This document shows positions 6,989 to 13,526 of a DNA stretch of 13,526 nucleotides, in pieces. The stretch comes from Treponema sp. (lineage in GTDB: Bacteria > Spirochaetota > Spirochaetia > Treponematales > Breznakiellaceae): assembly GCA_009780545.1 (NCBI GenBank), contig WQZW01000010.1:1-13526 (forward strand), written 5' to 3'. Made by a program: the position numbers and the translations under genes. The notes under the pieces were generated by a model that saw only the letters and a program-made list of their open reading frames with translations, searched no databases and was not told the origin of the DNA. Positions within the stretch are counted from its first letter, which is position 1. Every line of letters begins with the position of its first letter.

Positions 6989-8280
6989 TGAAGGACATTG
7001 CCCGTTACGCATTGGAATCGCTTTTGAAGGCCGGGGCGGACAAGGCCGACTGCCGCGTCTCCCAAAACAGGGAGGACGAGTTCAACGTCGAGGCCGGCGA
7101 GTTCAGCCTGCTGCGGACCGTCCTTTCCGACCGGCTGTCCCTCATGGCGATCAAGGACCGAAAGAAGGGCGAGATACGGACAAACCGGCTGGACCGGGAA
7201 TCGGTGGACCGGGCCGTGGCCGACTGCCTGGCCCTTGCGGAAGCCGCCGTGCCGGACGACGCCCTGGACATCGCCCCCAAGGCGGAGAACCGGCACTTCG
7301 ACCGCCGCATCGAAGGCCATGACATGGGCCGGCTGTTCTCCCGTGCCAAGGAATTCGTGGAACGGGTGCGGGACGACTTTCCCAAAATCACCATACGGGG
7401 CATGACCTGCGACTTCAACAGCGGGAAAAACCTCTTCCTGAACTCCAACGGCGTGGAATTCGGCTCGGAAACCGAATATTACCGAATGGGGGCCGGATTT
7501 TCCGCCCTGGACGGCGGGAAGGTATCCTCGTTTTTCGGTTACGGGTCCCTGCTGCGGTCGCTGGAGCTTCCCTTTATGGAAATCGGCCTGCAGCGGAAGA
7601 GCCTGGAGGAGGCGCAGGCATCCACCGATCCCGGAACGGTGGACGGGAAGTTCGTCGGAAAGATGATCGTAACCCCGCTGTGCGAGGACCTGATCTGGCG
7701 CACCATGCTGAGGTGCTTCCTGGGGACCGGCTGCCTGATAGACGGGACCAGCCGCTGGAAGGATTCCCTGGGAACCCCGGTCGCCGATCCCAAGCTGACC
7801 TTCGGCACCTCGCCCCGGCATCCCCTGATCGTCGCCGGCGAGCCGTACACCGAAGACGGCTTCGAGAGCCGGGACGAGACGTTCGTTAAGGAAGGAATTC
7901 TCAATTCCTTCGCCCTTTCCCTGTACGGCTCGAACAAGACCGGCAAGCCGCGCTCCGGCAACACCGCGCTCGGCAACCTCGAGGTCGCCGCCGGGGAAAC
8001 GCCGCTGGCCCGGATGATCGAGGGCATCGACCGCGGCATCCTGCTGAACCGGTTCTCGGGCGGCACGCCCAACGCCAACGGCGACGTCTCCGGCATCGCC
8101 AAGAACAGCTTCCTCATCGAGGGCGGCAAGATAACCTGCGCCCTGAAGGAAACGATGATCGCCTTCAACCTCGCCGAAGCCCTGCGGAACATCCCGGCAA
8201 TCTCCAGGGAACGCGCCTGCGACGGATCGAGCCTGCTGCCCTGGTGCTGTTTCGACGGGATCACGATCTCGGGGAAGTGA
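6988..8280 (+). CDS. pmbA: Metalloprotease subunit TldE (PmbA)
   Basis: This 430-residue partner of TldD shares the overall fold but has no HExxxH motif, as expected for the non-metal-binding subunit. Recognisable segments are SRVSQ-like CRVSQNREDEFNVEAGEFS near the N-terminus, KAENRHFDRRI, the middle TDPGTVDGKFVGK, and GTPNANGDVSGIAKNSFLI near the C-terminus, where PmbA proteins carry a G-rich conserved block. I chose ATG at 6988 over GTG at 6985 because an AGGAGG at 6976-6982 suits it and the TGA/ATG overlap couples it to tldD. Repeat copy A starts 13 nt after the stop. The family assignment is secure; the substrate is unknown. Confidence 0.93.
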   Translation: MKDIARYALESLLKAGADKADCRVSQNREDEFNVEAGEFSLLRTVLSDRLSLMAIKDRKKGEIRTNRLDRESVDRAVADCLALAEAAVPDDALDIAPKAENRHFDRRIEGHDMGRLFSRAKEFVERVRDDFPKITIRGMTCDFNSGKNLFLNSNGVEFGSETEYYRMGAGFSALDGGKVSSFFGYGSLLRSLELPFMEIGLQRKSLEEAQASTDPGTVDGKFVGKMIVTPLCEDLIWRTMLRCFLGTGCLIDGTSRWKDSLGTPVADPKLTFGTSPRHPLIVAGEPYTEDGFESRDETFVKEGILNSFALSLYGSNKTGKPRSGNTALGNLEVAAGETPLARMIEGIDRGILLNRFSGGTPNANGDVSGIAKNSFLIEGGKITCALKETMIAFNLAEALRNIPAISRERACDGSSLLPWCCFDGITISGK

Positions 8281-8293
8281 TTCGGGAAACCAA

Positions 8294-8384
8294 GGAGGGG
8301 GGCCAAGCCCCCCTGAGCCCGAGCCTTGCGTAGCAAGTCTCGGGCTACCCCCCGAACGGGGGCGCTGCCCCCGTAACGCCCCCG
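8294..8384 (+). repeat. Three-hairpin GC-rich repeat, copy A
   Basis: Hairpin 1 is AGGGGGGC/GCCCCCCT (8296-8303 with 8307-8314, loop CAA). Hairpin 2 has an 8-bp outer stem, AGCCCGAG/CTCGGGCT (8316-8323 with 8339-8346), one mismatch, and an inner CTTGC/GCAAG stem (8325-8329 with 8333-8337, loop GTA). The linker CTACCCCCCGAAC follows. Hairpin 3 is ACGGGGGC/GCCCCCGT (8356-8363 with 8367-8374, loop GCT), with tail AACGCCCCCGC. It lies just behind tldE. No T-tract follows, so it is not a classical terminator. Confidence 0.85.
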
Positions 8385-8446
8385 CATTATCCCCACGACA
8401 AATGCATGGTCGCCGATCAACAATTCCCCGTTAACTTTCGGGCGAA

Positions 8447-8578
8447 CCACGGATCAAAACTCCGCGTACTCCGTGCAACTCCGGCCTTGATTCTTCTTCC
8501 GGATTGAAGAATTTTAACCACGGAGGGCGGGCCAATCCACCTGTGGCGGATTGACCTTGGAGTTGCACGGAGGGAAGA
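8447..8578. repeat. Composite cacggag-type repeat with inverted arms
   Basis: The left arm carries CTCCGTGCAACTCC (8469-8482) and the right arm its exact inverse GGAGTTGCACGGAG (8559-8572), 76 nt apart. Between them sit TTCTTC/GAAGAA (8494-8499 with 8506-8511) and a hairpin pairing 8533-8541 with 8545-8553 (8 of 9 pairs, loop TGT). CCACGGA words mark both arms (8448-8454, 8518-8524). The same words recur at 13240-13287. This looks like a copy of the accacggaggacacggag repeats seen in many bacterial genomes. No gene is credible from 8281 to 8679. Confidence 0.65.
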
Positions 8579-8644
8579 GGAATTTCCTCCTCCGAGCGTA
8601 CCGGTATCTCGAAACCGAAAATTGCCGCTGGCCGATCGGTCGGG

Positions 8645-8673
8645 TTCCAAAAAACCGAAACTTGCGGTATCAT
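8645..8673 (+). promoter_or_regulatory. Possible promoter of the zinc-ribbon/murI/rsgA/mutS2 operon
   Basis: TATCAT (8668-8673, 5 of 6 matches) lies 17 nt after a weak -35-like TTCCAA (8645-8650, 3 of 6). The ATG follows after 6 nt, so +1 would fall on the start codon. No Shine-Dalgarno is present. Confidence 0.35.
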
Positions 8674-8679
8674 CCGGAT

Positions 8680-8964
8680 ATGTGTTGGTATTGCGGTTCG
8701 CCCGTTACCGAACGGGAACCTTTCGGACGGTCGCTGACGTGCCCGGACTGCCGGAAGGACGTCCGCTGTTGCAGGAACTGCCGGTTCTACCTGCCGGGCT
8801 CGCGGGGCGACTGCGCGGAGGCGGGGGCCGAACCGCCGGGCGACAAGGAGCGGGCGAATTTTTGCGACTGGTTTTCCCTCGACCCCAAGTACCGGGAACG
8901 GACCGGCGGGGCGAAGGCCGGAACGGCGGCGGGCAGGTCCGCATTTGACCGGCTGTTCGACTAG
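8680..8964 (+). CDS. Small cysteine-rich (zinc-ribbon) protein
   Basis: This 94-residue protein has nine cysteines. C2-x2-C5 and C21-x2-C24 form a plausible N-terminal zinc ribbon. C31-x2-C34 with C45 and C62 could form a second site. The block CRNCRFYLPG and the segment DKERANFCDWFSL (56-68) are, to my recollection, conserved in hypothetical proteins of spirochaetes and some other anaerobes; I know no assigned function. The C-terminus ends FDRLFD after a low-complexity G/A/K/R linker. The frame is open upstream to 8551, but that part translates repeat DNA, so I start at the ATG where cysteine-rich sequence begins. It is the first gene of a compact operon with murI. A role in metal or nucleic-acid binding is a guess. 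Confidence 0.75.
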   Translation: MCWYCGSPVTEREPFGRSLTCPDCRKDVRCCRNCRFYLPGSRGDCAEAGAEPPGDKERANFCDWFSLDPKYRERTGGAKAGTAAGRSAFDRLFD

Positions 8965-8978
8965 GGCGGCTTCCGCCC
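8964..8978 (+). promoter_or_regulatory. 6-bp hairpin between the zinc-ribbon gene and murI
   Basis: GGGCGG (8964-8969) pairs perfectly with CCGCCC (8973-8978) around loop CTT. It fills most of the 22-nt gap and occupies the place where a murI ribosome binding site would be expected; none is seen. There is no T-tract, so termination is unlikely. Confidence 0.4.
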
Positions 8979-8986
8979 GCCGTACT

Positions 8987-9808
8987 ATGGAAGAAAACGG
9001 AAAAAAGGTCCGGGTGCTTTTCCTGGATTCCGGCATCGGGGGCATCCCCTACTTCAACCGGTTCCGCCGGGAGCGCCCCGAGGTACCCCTGGCCTATCTC
9101 GCCGACCGAAGGAATTTCCCCTACGGGGGGCGACTGCCAGAGGAACTCGCGTCGCTCCTCATCGAACTGGTCGAAAAGGTCTCCCGTGTTTTTGCCCCCG
9201 AAATCGTCGTGCTGGCCTGCAACACCGCTTCCATCGCCGCGCTGGGGCCGCTCCGGGAACGTTTTCCGGAAACCGCCTTCGTGGGAACGGTGCCGGCGGT
9301 CAAACCCGCGGCCCTCGCATCGAGGACCGGGAAAATCGGCGTGCTGGGGACCGAGCTTACCGTCCGGGAGGAGTACGTCCACCGGCTGGCCCGGGAGCAC
9401 GGCAACCGTACCGTCGTGGGAATCGGCGCGCCGGAACTGGTCGATTTCGTGGAAAACCGCCTCGAGGCTTCCTCCGCCGAGGAAAGACGGCTGATCGCGC
9501 GGGGCTACCTGCAGCGGTTCCGCCGGGAATCGGTGGACGCGATGGCCCTCGGCTGCACGCATTTTTTGTTCCTTTTGGAGGAATTCCGGGCCGAGGCCGC
9601 CCCCGACGTCGCCGTCTTCGAGTCGCTCGGGGGGATTTCGGCACGGATCGGACAGCTCCTGGACGCAAAGGGCGAATGCCGGGACGGCAACGACGGCATA
9701 CCGCGAAGGCCGCTGTTCCTCCTTTCCGGTACCGCCGCTCCGGAGCCGGCCTGGGAAGCCTGGGCACGGCGGCTGGGCTGCGGGCTCCCGCTGGCGGAGG
9801 AAGGATGA
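8987..9808 (+). CDS. murI: Glutamate racemase
   Basis: MurI interconverts L- and D-glutamate in the cytoplasm to supply D-Glu for peptidoglycan. The 273-residue product shows the family landmarks: LDSGIGGIPY at 13-22 with catalytic-region D14, YLADRRNFPYG at 37-47, ACNTAS with catalytic C78, GTVPAVKPAA at 100-109, and GCTHF with the second catalytic cysteine C190. Length is normal. The start at 8987 gives a natural N-terminus; the frame is open to 8945 but that part overlaps the preceding gene. No Shine-Dalgarno is visible. It stands 22 nt after the zinc-ribbon gene, and its TGA shares one base with the preferred rsgA ATG. Confidence 0.95.
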   Translation: MEENGKKVRVLFLDSGIGGIPYFNRFRRERPEVPLAYLADRRNFPYGGRLPEELASLLIELVEKVSRVFAPEIVVLACNTASIAALGPLRERFPETAFVGTVPAVKPAALASRTGKIGVLGTELTVREEYVHRLAREHGNRTVVGIGAPELVDFVENRLEASSAEERRLIARGYLQRFRRESVDAMALGCTHFLFLLEEFRAEAAPDVAVFESLGGISARIGQLLDAKGECRDGNDGIPRRPLFLLSGTAAPEPAWEAWARRLGCGLPLAEEG

Positions 9809-10761
9809 TGCCGGAGCGGATCGGCGCGACGGTGCTTTCCGGTTCGAGAAACGTCTTTACCGTAAGGCCGGACGGCGGCGACCGGAACGTCCGGTGCGGG
9901 CTGAAGGGCAAGGTCCTCAAGGGCCATGACGATTTCTACAACGCCCTCGTTCCCGGCGACCGGGTTAGGATCGGCGTGGATTCGGGGGAAGCGGAATACG
10001 GCCTGATCGTCGGCTTCGAGGAGCGGAAAAACGTCTTCAGCCGGTTCAACCAGAAAGGCGGGGCCGTCCAGTTGATCGCCGCCAACATCGACCTTGTCGT
10101 CTGCGTTACCTCGGGCGCTTCCCCTCCCTTCAGGCCCCGCTTCATCGACCGCATTTTGCTGCAGGCCGACATCGCCGAAATCCCGGCGCTCGTCGTCCGC
10201 AACAAGATCGACCTCGAACGGAAGGGCGACGGGGACCTCCTGGATGCGGACGAACGGCTGGAGGACTTCAGGCGGATAGGCTACCGGGTAATGCCGGTTT
10301 CCTCGACGACCGGGGAAGGGATTCCGGAACTCGGGGAGCTTCTCCGGGGAAAGCGTTCCGTGCTGACCGGGCAGTCCGGGGTCGGCAAGTCCAGCCTGGT
10401 CAACGCGCTGGAACCGGGAACGGCCGTCAGGACCGGGGACATCAACAAAAAATACGACAGGGGGAACCACACGACGACGCTGGCATCGGTCATCGAGCTT
10501 TCCGAGGAAACCTGGATCATCGACACGCCCGGAATCCGCCGTTTCGTTCCCACCGGAATCGGGGCCGCCGATTTGATCCTGTATATGCGCGAGTTCGCCC
10601 CGCTTGCCGGCAAATGCACCTACGGCCTTTCCTGCTCGCACCGGCACGAACCGGGCTGCAAGATCATGGAAGCCGTCCATGCCGGGGCCATCCACGAGGA
10701 CCGCTACGAAAGCTTCATCCGGATCTTCGACAACCTTGCGGGAAAAAGCCATGTCGATTAG
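9808..10761 (+). CDS. rsgA: Ribosome small-subunit GTPase RsgA (YjeQ)
   Basis: RsgA is a circularly permuted GTPase that checks late 30S subunit assembly. The 317 residues start with an OB-fold region (about 1-75). The permuted motifs follow in order: G4 NKID (132-135), G5 SSTTGEG (165-171), G1 GQSGVGKSS (188-196), G2 RGNHTTT (218-224) and G3 DTPG (239-242). The C-terminal zinc knuckle is C270-x5-C276-x-H278-x5-C284. Two adjacent ATGs exist (9805, 9808); GGAGG at 9796-9800 is 7 nt from the second, which I prefer. The stop overlaps the mutS2 start by 11 nt. Confidence 0.96.
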   Translation: MPERIGATVLSGSRNVFTVRPDGGDRNVRCGLKGKVLKGHDDFYNALVPGDRVRIGVDSGEAEYGLIVGFEERKNVFSRFNQKGGAVQLIAANIDLVVCVTSGASPPFRPRFIDRILLQADIAEIPALVVRNKIDLERKGDGDLLDADERLEDFRRIGYRVMPVSSTTGEGIPELGELLRGKRSVLTGQSGVGKSSLVNALEPGTAVRTGDINKKYDRGNHTTTLASVIELSEETWIIDTPGIRRFVPTGIGAADLILYMREFAPLAGKCTYGLSCSHRHEPGCKIMEAVHAGAIHEDRYESFIRIFDNLAGKSHVD

Positions 10762-13174
10762 CGAAGGGAATCCGGGCGAAAAAGCCCTCCGGCTGCTCCA
10801 GTTCGACGCGATACGGGAACGGGTCGCCGCATGCTCGATGAGCGGGGAGACGGCGGATCTGCTGCGGGCGGAAGTTCCGGCATGGGAGGCGGAAAAGGCC
10901 GCCGCGACGCAAAACGCCGTGCGGGCGGTGATTTCCCGAATACGGCAGGGCAAGGAAGATCCCCGCAAATACCTTCCCCCGATAGGTTCCCTTATCCGCA
11001 AGCTCGGCGTCGAAAACGTTTCCCTTGAAATCGAGGAGGTTTTCGCCCTCGCCCTTTTTACCGAACGCGGCGAGGAAATCCGCGCCTGGCTCGCTCCCCA
11101 TCCGGACCTCGACCGCTATTTCGCCTCCCTGCCGGACTGTTCGAATATTGCCGCTTCCGTCTTCAGGGTCGTCGATCGGGACGGCAACATCCGCGACCTG
11201 CCGGAACTGCGGGCGATCAAGCAGCGGATACGGAACCTGCGCTCCGGCCTGGACGCGCTGGTCGCGCGGTACTCGGGCAGCGAGGAGGCGCGGCGCATGC
11301 TGCAGTCGCCGCTGCCGTCCCAGCGGGACGGGAGGATCGTGCTGGCGGTAAAGGCCAACTTTCGGGGGAGGATTCCCGGCATCGTGCACGAGGCGTCCTC
11401 CAGCGGGCAGACGATCTTCGTCGAGCCGCAGGAAGTGGTCGAAAAAAACAACGACATTTTCCTGGAAACGAAAAGGCTCGAGATCGAGACCAAAAAAATA
11501 CTTGCCGACCTTACCCGAACGATAGCCGCTTCCGCCCGCGACCTCAAGATTTTTCACGAAACCGTGCTTGACGTCGAGGCCGTCGTCGCGAAGGCCCGGT
11601 ACTCGCTGGAAACCGGAGGGAACTTCTGCGGGACGGGAACGCCTGCCGGCGTAAGGCTTGTCCGGGCGCGGCATCCGCTCCTGGAAAACTGCGTGCCCAT
11701 CGACCTTGCCATGACAAAAAACCATGGCGATTCCGGCGGGACCGGGAACGCCATCCGCGCGCTGATCGTCACCGGGCCGAACACCGGGGGAAAAACCGTC
11801 AGCCTGAAAACCGTCGGGCTTTTCGCCATGATGAACCAGATCGGGCTCGCGCTTCCGGTGGACGAGGGCAGCAGCCTTCCGGTTTTCGACGGCATCTTCG
11901 CCGACATCGGCGACGAGCAGTCCATCGGGCAGTCGCTCTCGACCTTTTCCGCCCACATCACCGGCATCGCCTCCATCCTCGAACGCTGCACGGAATCCTC
12001 CCTGGTGCTGCTGGACGAGCTCGGTTCCGGAACCGATCCCGAGGAAGGAAGCGCCATCGCCATGGCGATTATGGACCACCTCATCGAAAAAAACGCGACG
12101 GTCATAATCACCACCCATCACGGGGTTTTGAAACATTACGGCTACACCCGGCCCCTGGTCGAAAACGCCTCGGTGGAATTCAACAAGCGGACGCTCTCGC
12201 CCACCTACCGGATCGTCGCCGGCATTCCGGGGGAAAGCCGCGCGCTGGAAATCGCCGCGCGGAACGGGCTTGTCAACGATATCGTTACCAAGGCCCGGCA
12301 GTACGTCGATCGGGGACACTCGGACATATCGGAACTTATCGCCGGCCTCAAGGAAAAACACCGGAAACTGGACCTGCGGAACGAGGCGGCGAAAACCGAC
12401 CGGGCCCGGCTTGAGGAACGGGAGCGGATGGCGGACCTGCGGGAACTGGAACTCAAACGGAAGGAGCTGGAACTGAACGAGGGATTTTCCGGCAGGCTGG
12501 GAAACCTGCTGGACGAAAGCAGGAAAACCCTGGAGAACCTCGTCCGGGAACTGCGGGAAGGGGAAATCGACCGGGAGAAAACCCTCAAGGTGAAGGAATT
12601 CCTCGGCGAACTGGAGCGGAACGCCCGCGCGGAAAAGGCCCTGCTGGATGCCCAAAAGCAGGAGCTGGCGCGGGAAAGCCGGAAGGAAAAGGTGCGGACG
12701 AAACCGCGGGAGGCGCTTCCCCTGGCCGTCGGCATGGAAGTTCTCGCCGGGGAACCGGGAAGACGGGGAACGCTGCTGCGCCGGGGCAAGAAGAGCGGCG
12801 GGGAGGATACCTGGCTGGTCGGGATCGGGGCCCTCCGGATAAGCTTTCCGGAAAGCCTGATCGCGCCGGCAAAACCCTCGGCGAAACCGAAGCCGCAGAT
12901 CGCGGGCGTGGATTATGCCCGGCCGCCGCAGGCAAGCCTCGAGATAGACCTGCGGGGAATGCGGCTGGAACAGGCACTGGAAGCGCTGCGCCGCCAGACC
13001 GACGCCGCCGTCCTGTGCGGCCTGAGGACTTTTTCGGTGATCCACGGCACCGGCGACGGTATCCTGCAAAAGGGCGTTCACGACCGGCTGAAGACGGAAA
13101 GGGCCGTCGCCGACTATTTTTTCTCGCACCCGGAACTCGGCGGATTCGGAAGGACGGAAGTTGTGTTGCGGTGA
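10751..13174 (+). CDS. mutS2: Endonuclease MutS2 (ribosome-collision/recombination ATPase with Smr domain)
   Basis: MutS2 is a MutS-family ATPase without mismatch-recognition domains. It restrains recombination in some species and, in Bacillus, splits or rescues collided ribosomes. The 807 residues show a helical core (about 1-320), Walker A GPNTGGKT (342-349), DIGDEQSIGQSLSTFSAH downstream of it, Walker B LVLLDELGSGTDPEEG (418-433) and a charged coiled-coil (about 535-640). A KOW-like domain lies near 657-702, and a C-terminal Smr domain from 731, with IDLRGM, HGTGDG and GGFGRTEVVLR. The Smr LDLR-type motif is intact as IDLR. The ATG at 10751 lies within the end of rsgA; the frame is open further upstream but only out of frame with homologous sequence. 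Upstream GCGGGA is a weak ribosome binding site, consistent with coupling to rsgA. Confidence 0.96.
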   Translation: MSISEGNPGEKALRLLQFDAIRERVAACSMSGETADLLRAEVPAWEAEKAAATQNAVRAVISRIRQGKEDPRKYLPPIGSLIRKLGVENVSLEIEEVFALALFTERGEEIRAWLAPHPDLDRYFASLPDCSNIAASVFRVVDRDGNIRDLPELRAIKQRIRNLRSGLDALVARYSGSEEARRMLQSPLPSQRDGRIVLAVKANFRGRIPGIVHEASSSGQTIFVEPQEVVEKNNDIFLETKRLEIETKKILADLTRTIAASARDLKIFHETVLDVEAVVAKARYSLETGGNFCGTGTPAGVRLVRARHPLLENCVPIDLAMTKNHGDSGGTGNAIRALIVTGPNTGGKTVSLKTVGLFAMMNQIGLALPVDEGSSLPVFDGIFADIGDEQSIGQSLSTFSAHITGIASILERCTESSLVLLDELGSGTDPEEGSAIAMAIMDHLIEKNATVIITTHHGVLKHYGYTRPLVENASVEFNKRTLSPTYRIVAGIPGESRALEIAARNGLVNDIVTKARQYVDRGHSDISELIAGLKEKHRKLDLRNEAAKTDRARLEERERMADLRELELKRKELELNEGFSGRLGNLLDESRKTLENLVRELREGEIDREKTLKVKEFLGELERNARAEKALLDAQKQELARESRKEKVRTKPREALPLAVGMEVLAGEPGRRGTLLRRGKKSGGEDTWLVGIGALRISFPESLIAPAKPSAKPKPQIAGVDYARPPQASLEIDLRGMRLEQALEALRRQTDAAVLCGLRTFSVIHGTGDGILQKGVHDRLKTERAVADYFFSHPELGGFGRTEVVLR

Positions 13175-13239
13175 AACGATTTCGTTCACAAGGCAGGGCA
13201 ACAGCATTTACTCCGCAGGTTCCGTTTTTACGATTCAAA

Positions 13240-13290
13240 ACCACGGAGGGAAGAATTAAACCACGGAGGACACGGAGTTACACGGAGGGA
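13240..13290 (+). repeat. Short cacggag tandem repeat
   Basis: ACCACGGAG occurs at 13240-13248 and 13260-13268, followed by ACACGGAG at 13270-13277 and 13280-13287, so units are 9-10 nt apart. The words match those in the composite repeat at 8447-8578. Minus-strand translation gives the arginine/proline/serine-rich peptides typical of spurious ORFs over this repeat family. Confidence 0.7.
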
Positions 13291-13326
13291 AAAGACATCT
13301 TTTTTGGTGTCTTTCGTTGTTTTATC
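13291..13326 (+). terminator. Candidate intrinsic terminator of the murI-rsgA-mutS2 operon
   Basis: AAAGACATC (13291-13299) pairs with GGTGTCTTT (13306-13314) over 9 bp with one T-G wobble, around a loop of six T. A T-rich tail, CGTTGTTTTA, follows. The stem has only a few GC pairs and directly abuts the cacggag repeat, so it may instead be the repeat's own end structure. From 13327 to 13436 I see nothing recognisable beyond a weak TTGGG/CCCAA pairing near 13334-13352. Confidence 0.4.
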
Positions 13327-13436
13327 CGAAATTGGGGGATGTTTTCCCAAAGATTTGCGCATTATCCCAGGAGCGCTTTCAAGTTTGGCGGCAGAAAAAG
13401 CTAAATGCTGTTGCCCTGAGGCCGGGAACCTTGGGA

Positions 13437-13465
13437 TTGACAACGCCGTGCCCAACCACTAGTAT
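13437..13465 (+). promoter_or_regulatory. Promoter of the right-edge gene
   Basis: A perfect TTGACA (13437-13442), a 17-nt spacer and TAGTAT (13460-13465) are seen. TAGTAT is the same -10 as in the tldD promoter. The ATG follows after 6 nt, so the expected +1 coincides with the start codon. Confidence 0.6.
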
Positions 13466-13471
13466 TACTTC

Positions 13472-13526
13472 ATGAATCAACATGAGCTTTTTCAACGATT
13501 GGATAGAATGATCTTTCTTATGGAAT
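13472..13526 (+). CDS. Start of an unidentified gene (3' end outside window)
   Basis: Only 18 codons are visible, reading MNQHELFQRLDRMIFLME. The N-terminus is vaguely like those of WYL-domain helix-turn-helix regulators, but this is too short to assign. No Shine-Dalgarno precedes the ATG. The case for a gene rests on the well-placed promoter and the open frame. Confidence 0.45.
   Translation, partial: MNQHELFQRLDRMIFLME

Noticed and set aside
3542..7012. Long minus-strand frames (579 and 570 codons) across the lipoprotein, TVP38 and tldD genes
   Set aside because: Their translations are rich in R, G, P and E as expected of GC-rich shadow frames, and they oppose genes with clear signal peptides or catalytic motifs.
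8294..8384. Copy A of the three-hairpin repeat as the tldE terminator
   Set aside because: The stems are strong but none is followed by a T-tract, and near-identical copies occur where no gene ends.
10715..13207. An 830-codon open frame antisense to mutS2
   Set aside because: It is the mirror of a well-supported gene in GC-rich DNA, has no recognisable motifs, and mutS2 in the other strand has every family motif.
13228..13455. A 75-codon minus-strand frame downstream of mutS2
   Set aside because: It translates the cacggag repeat and gives the typical spurious peptide of that repeat.

Overview
The window looks like part of a chromosome of a GC-rich spirochaete, probably a Treponema-group relative. 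This rests on my recognition of the RecO sequence (the stretch around ATVFGGPKS and the FDVRSWRPGLRE segment), two lipoproteins with spirochaete-type lipoboxes, and the small cysteine-rich protein. It is an inference; no 16S rRNA or other phylogenetic marker was tested. Base composition is uneven: counted by eye, positions 2641-2700 (recO) are 48/60 G+C, while 601-660 (surface lipoprotein gene) are 27/60.

Left part, minus strand (1-3182). A large lipoprotein gene runs off the left edge. It has a signal peptide, about six Big_3-like Ig repeats and an InlB-type repeat. It is preceded by a good sigma70-like promoter and a leader of about 237 nt. Upstream on the same strand lies recO, which appears to lack about 11 residues of its N-terminal OB fold.

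Divergent region (3183-3517). This is packed with two inverted copies of a GC-rich repeat built from three consecutive hairpins. A third copy lies at 8294-8384 behind the tldD-tldE pair.

Centre, plus strand (3518-8280). It holds a solute-binding-like lipoprotein, then a TVP38/TMEM64-family membrane protein 19 nt later. A new promoter is followed by tldD and tldE, whose stop and start codons overlap by one base; together they encode the two subunits of the TldD/TldE metalloprotease.

Right part, plus strand (8281-13526). About 400 bp of repeat DNA is followed by a tight four-gene operon: a small zinc-ribbon protein, murI (glutamate racemase, cell wall), rsgA (ribosome-assembly GTPase) and mutS2 (ribosome-collision/recombination ATPase with Smr domain). 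A candidate intrinsic terminator follows mutS2. At the right edge a new gene starts directly behind a TTGACA-N17-TAGTAT promoter.

The genes are mostly housekeeping. The least explained parts are the non-coding ones: the three-hairpin repeat family with a variable middle hairpin, the composite cacggag repeats, and three genes without a Shine-Dalgarno sequence whose ATG sits where the upstream promoter would place +1 (possible leaderless mRNAs). I found no phage genes, transposase, CRISPR array, tRNA or rRNA.
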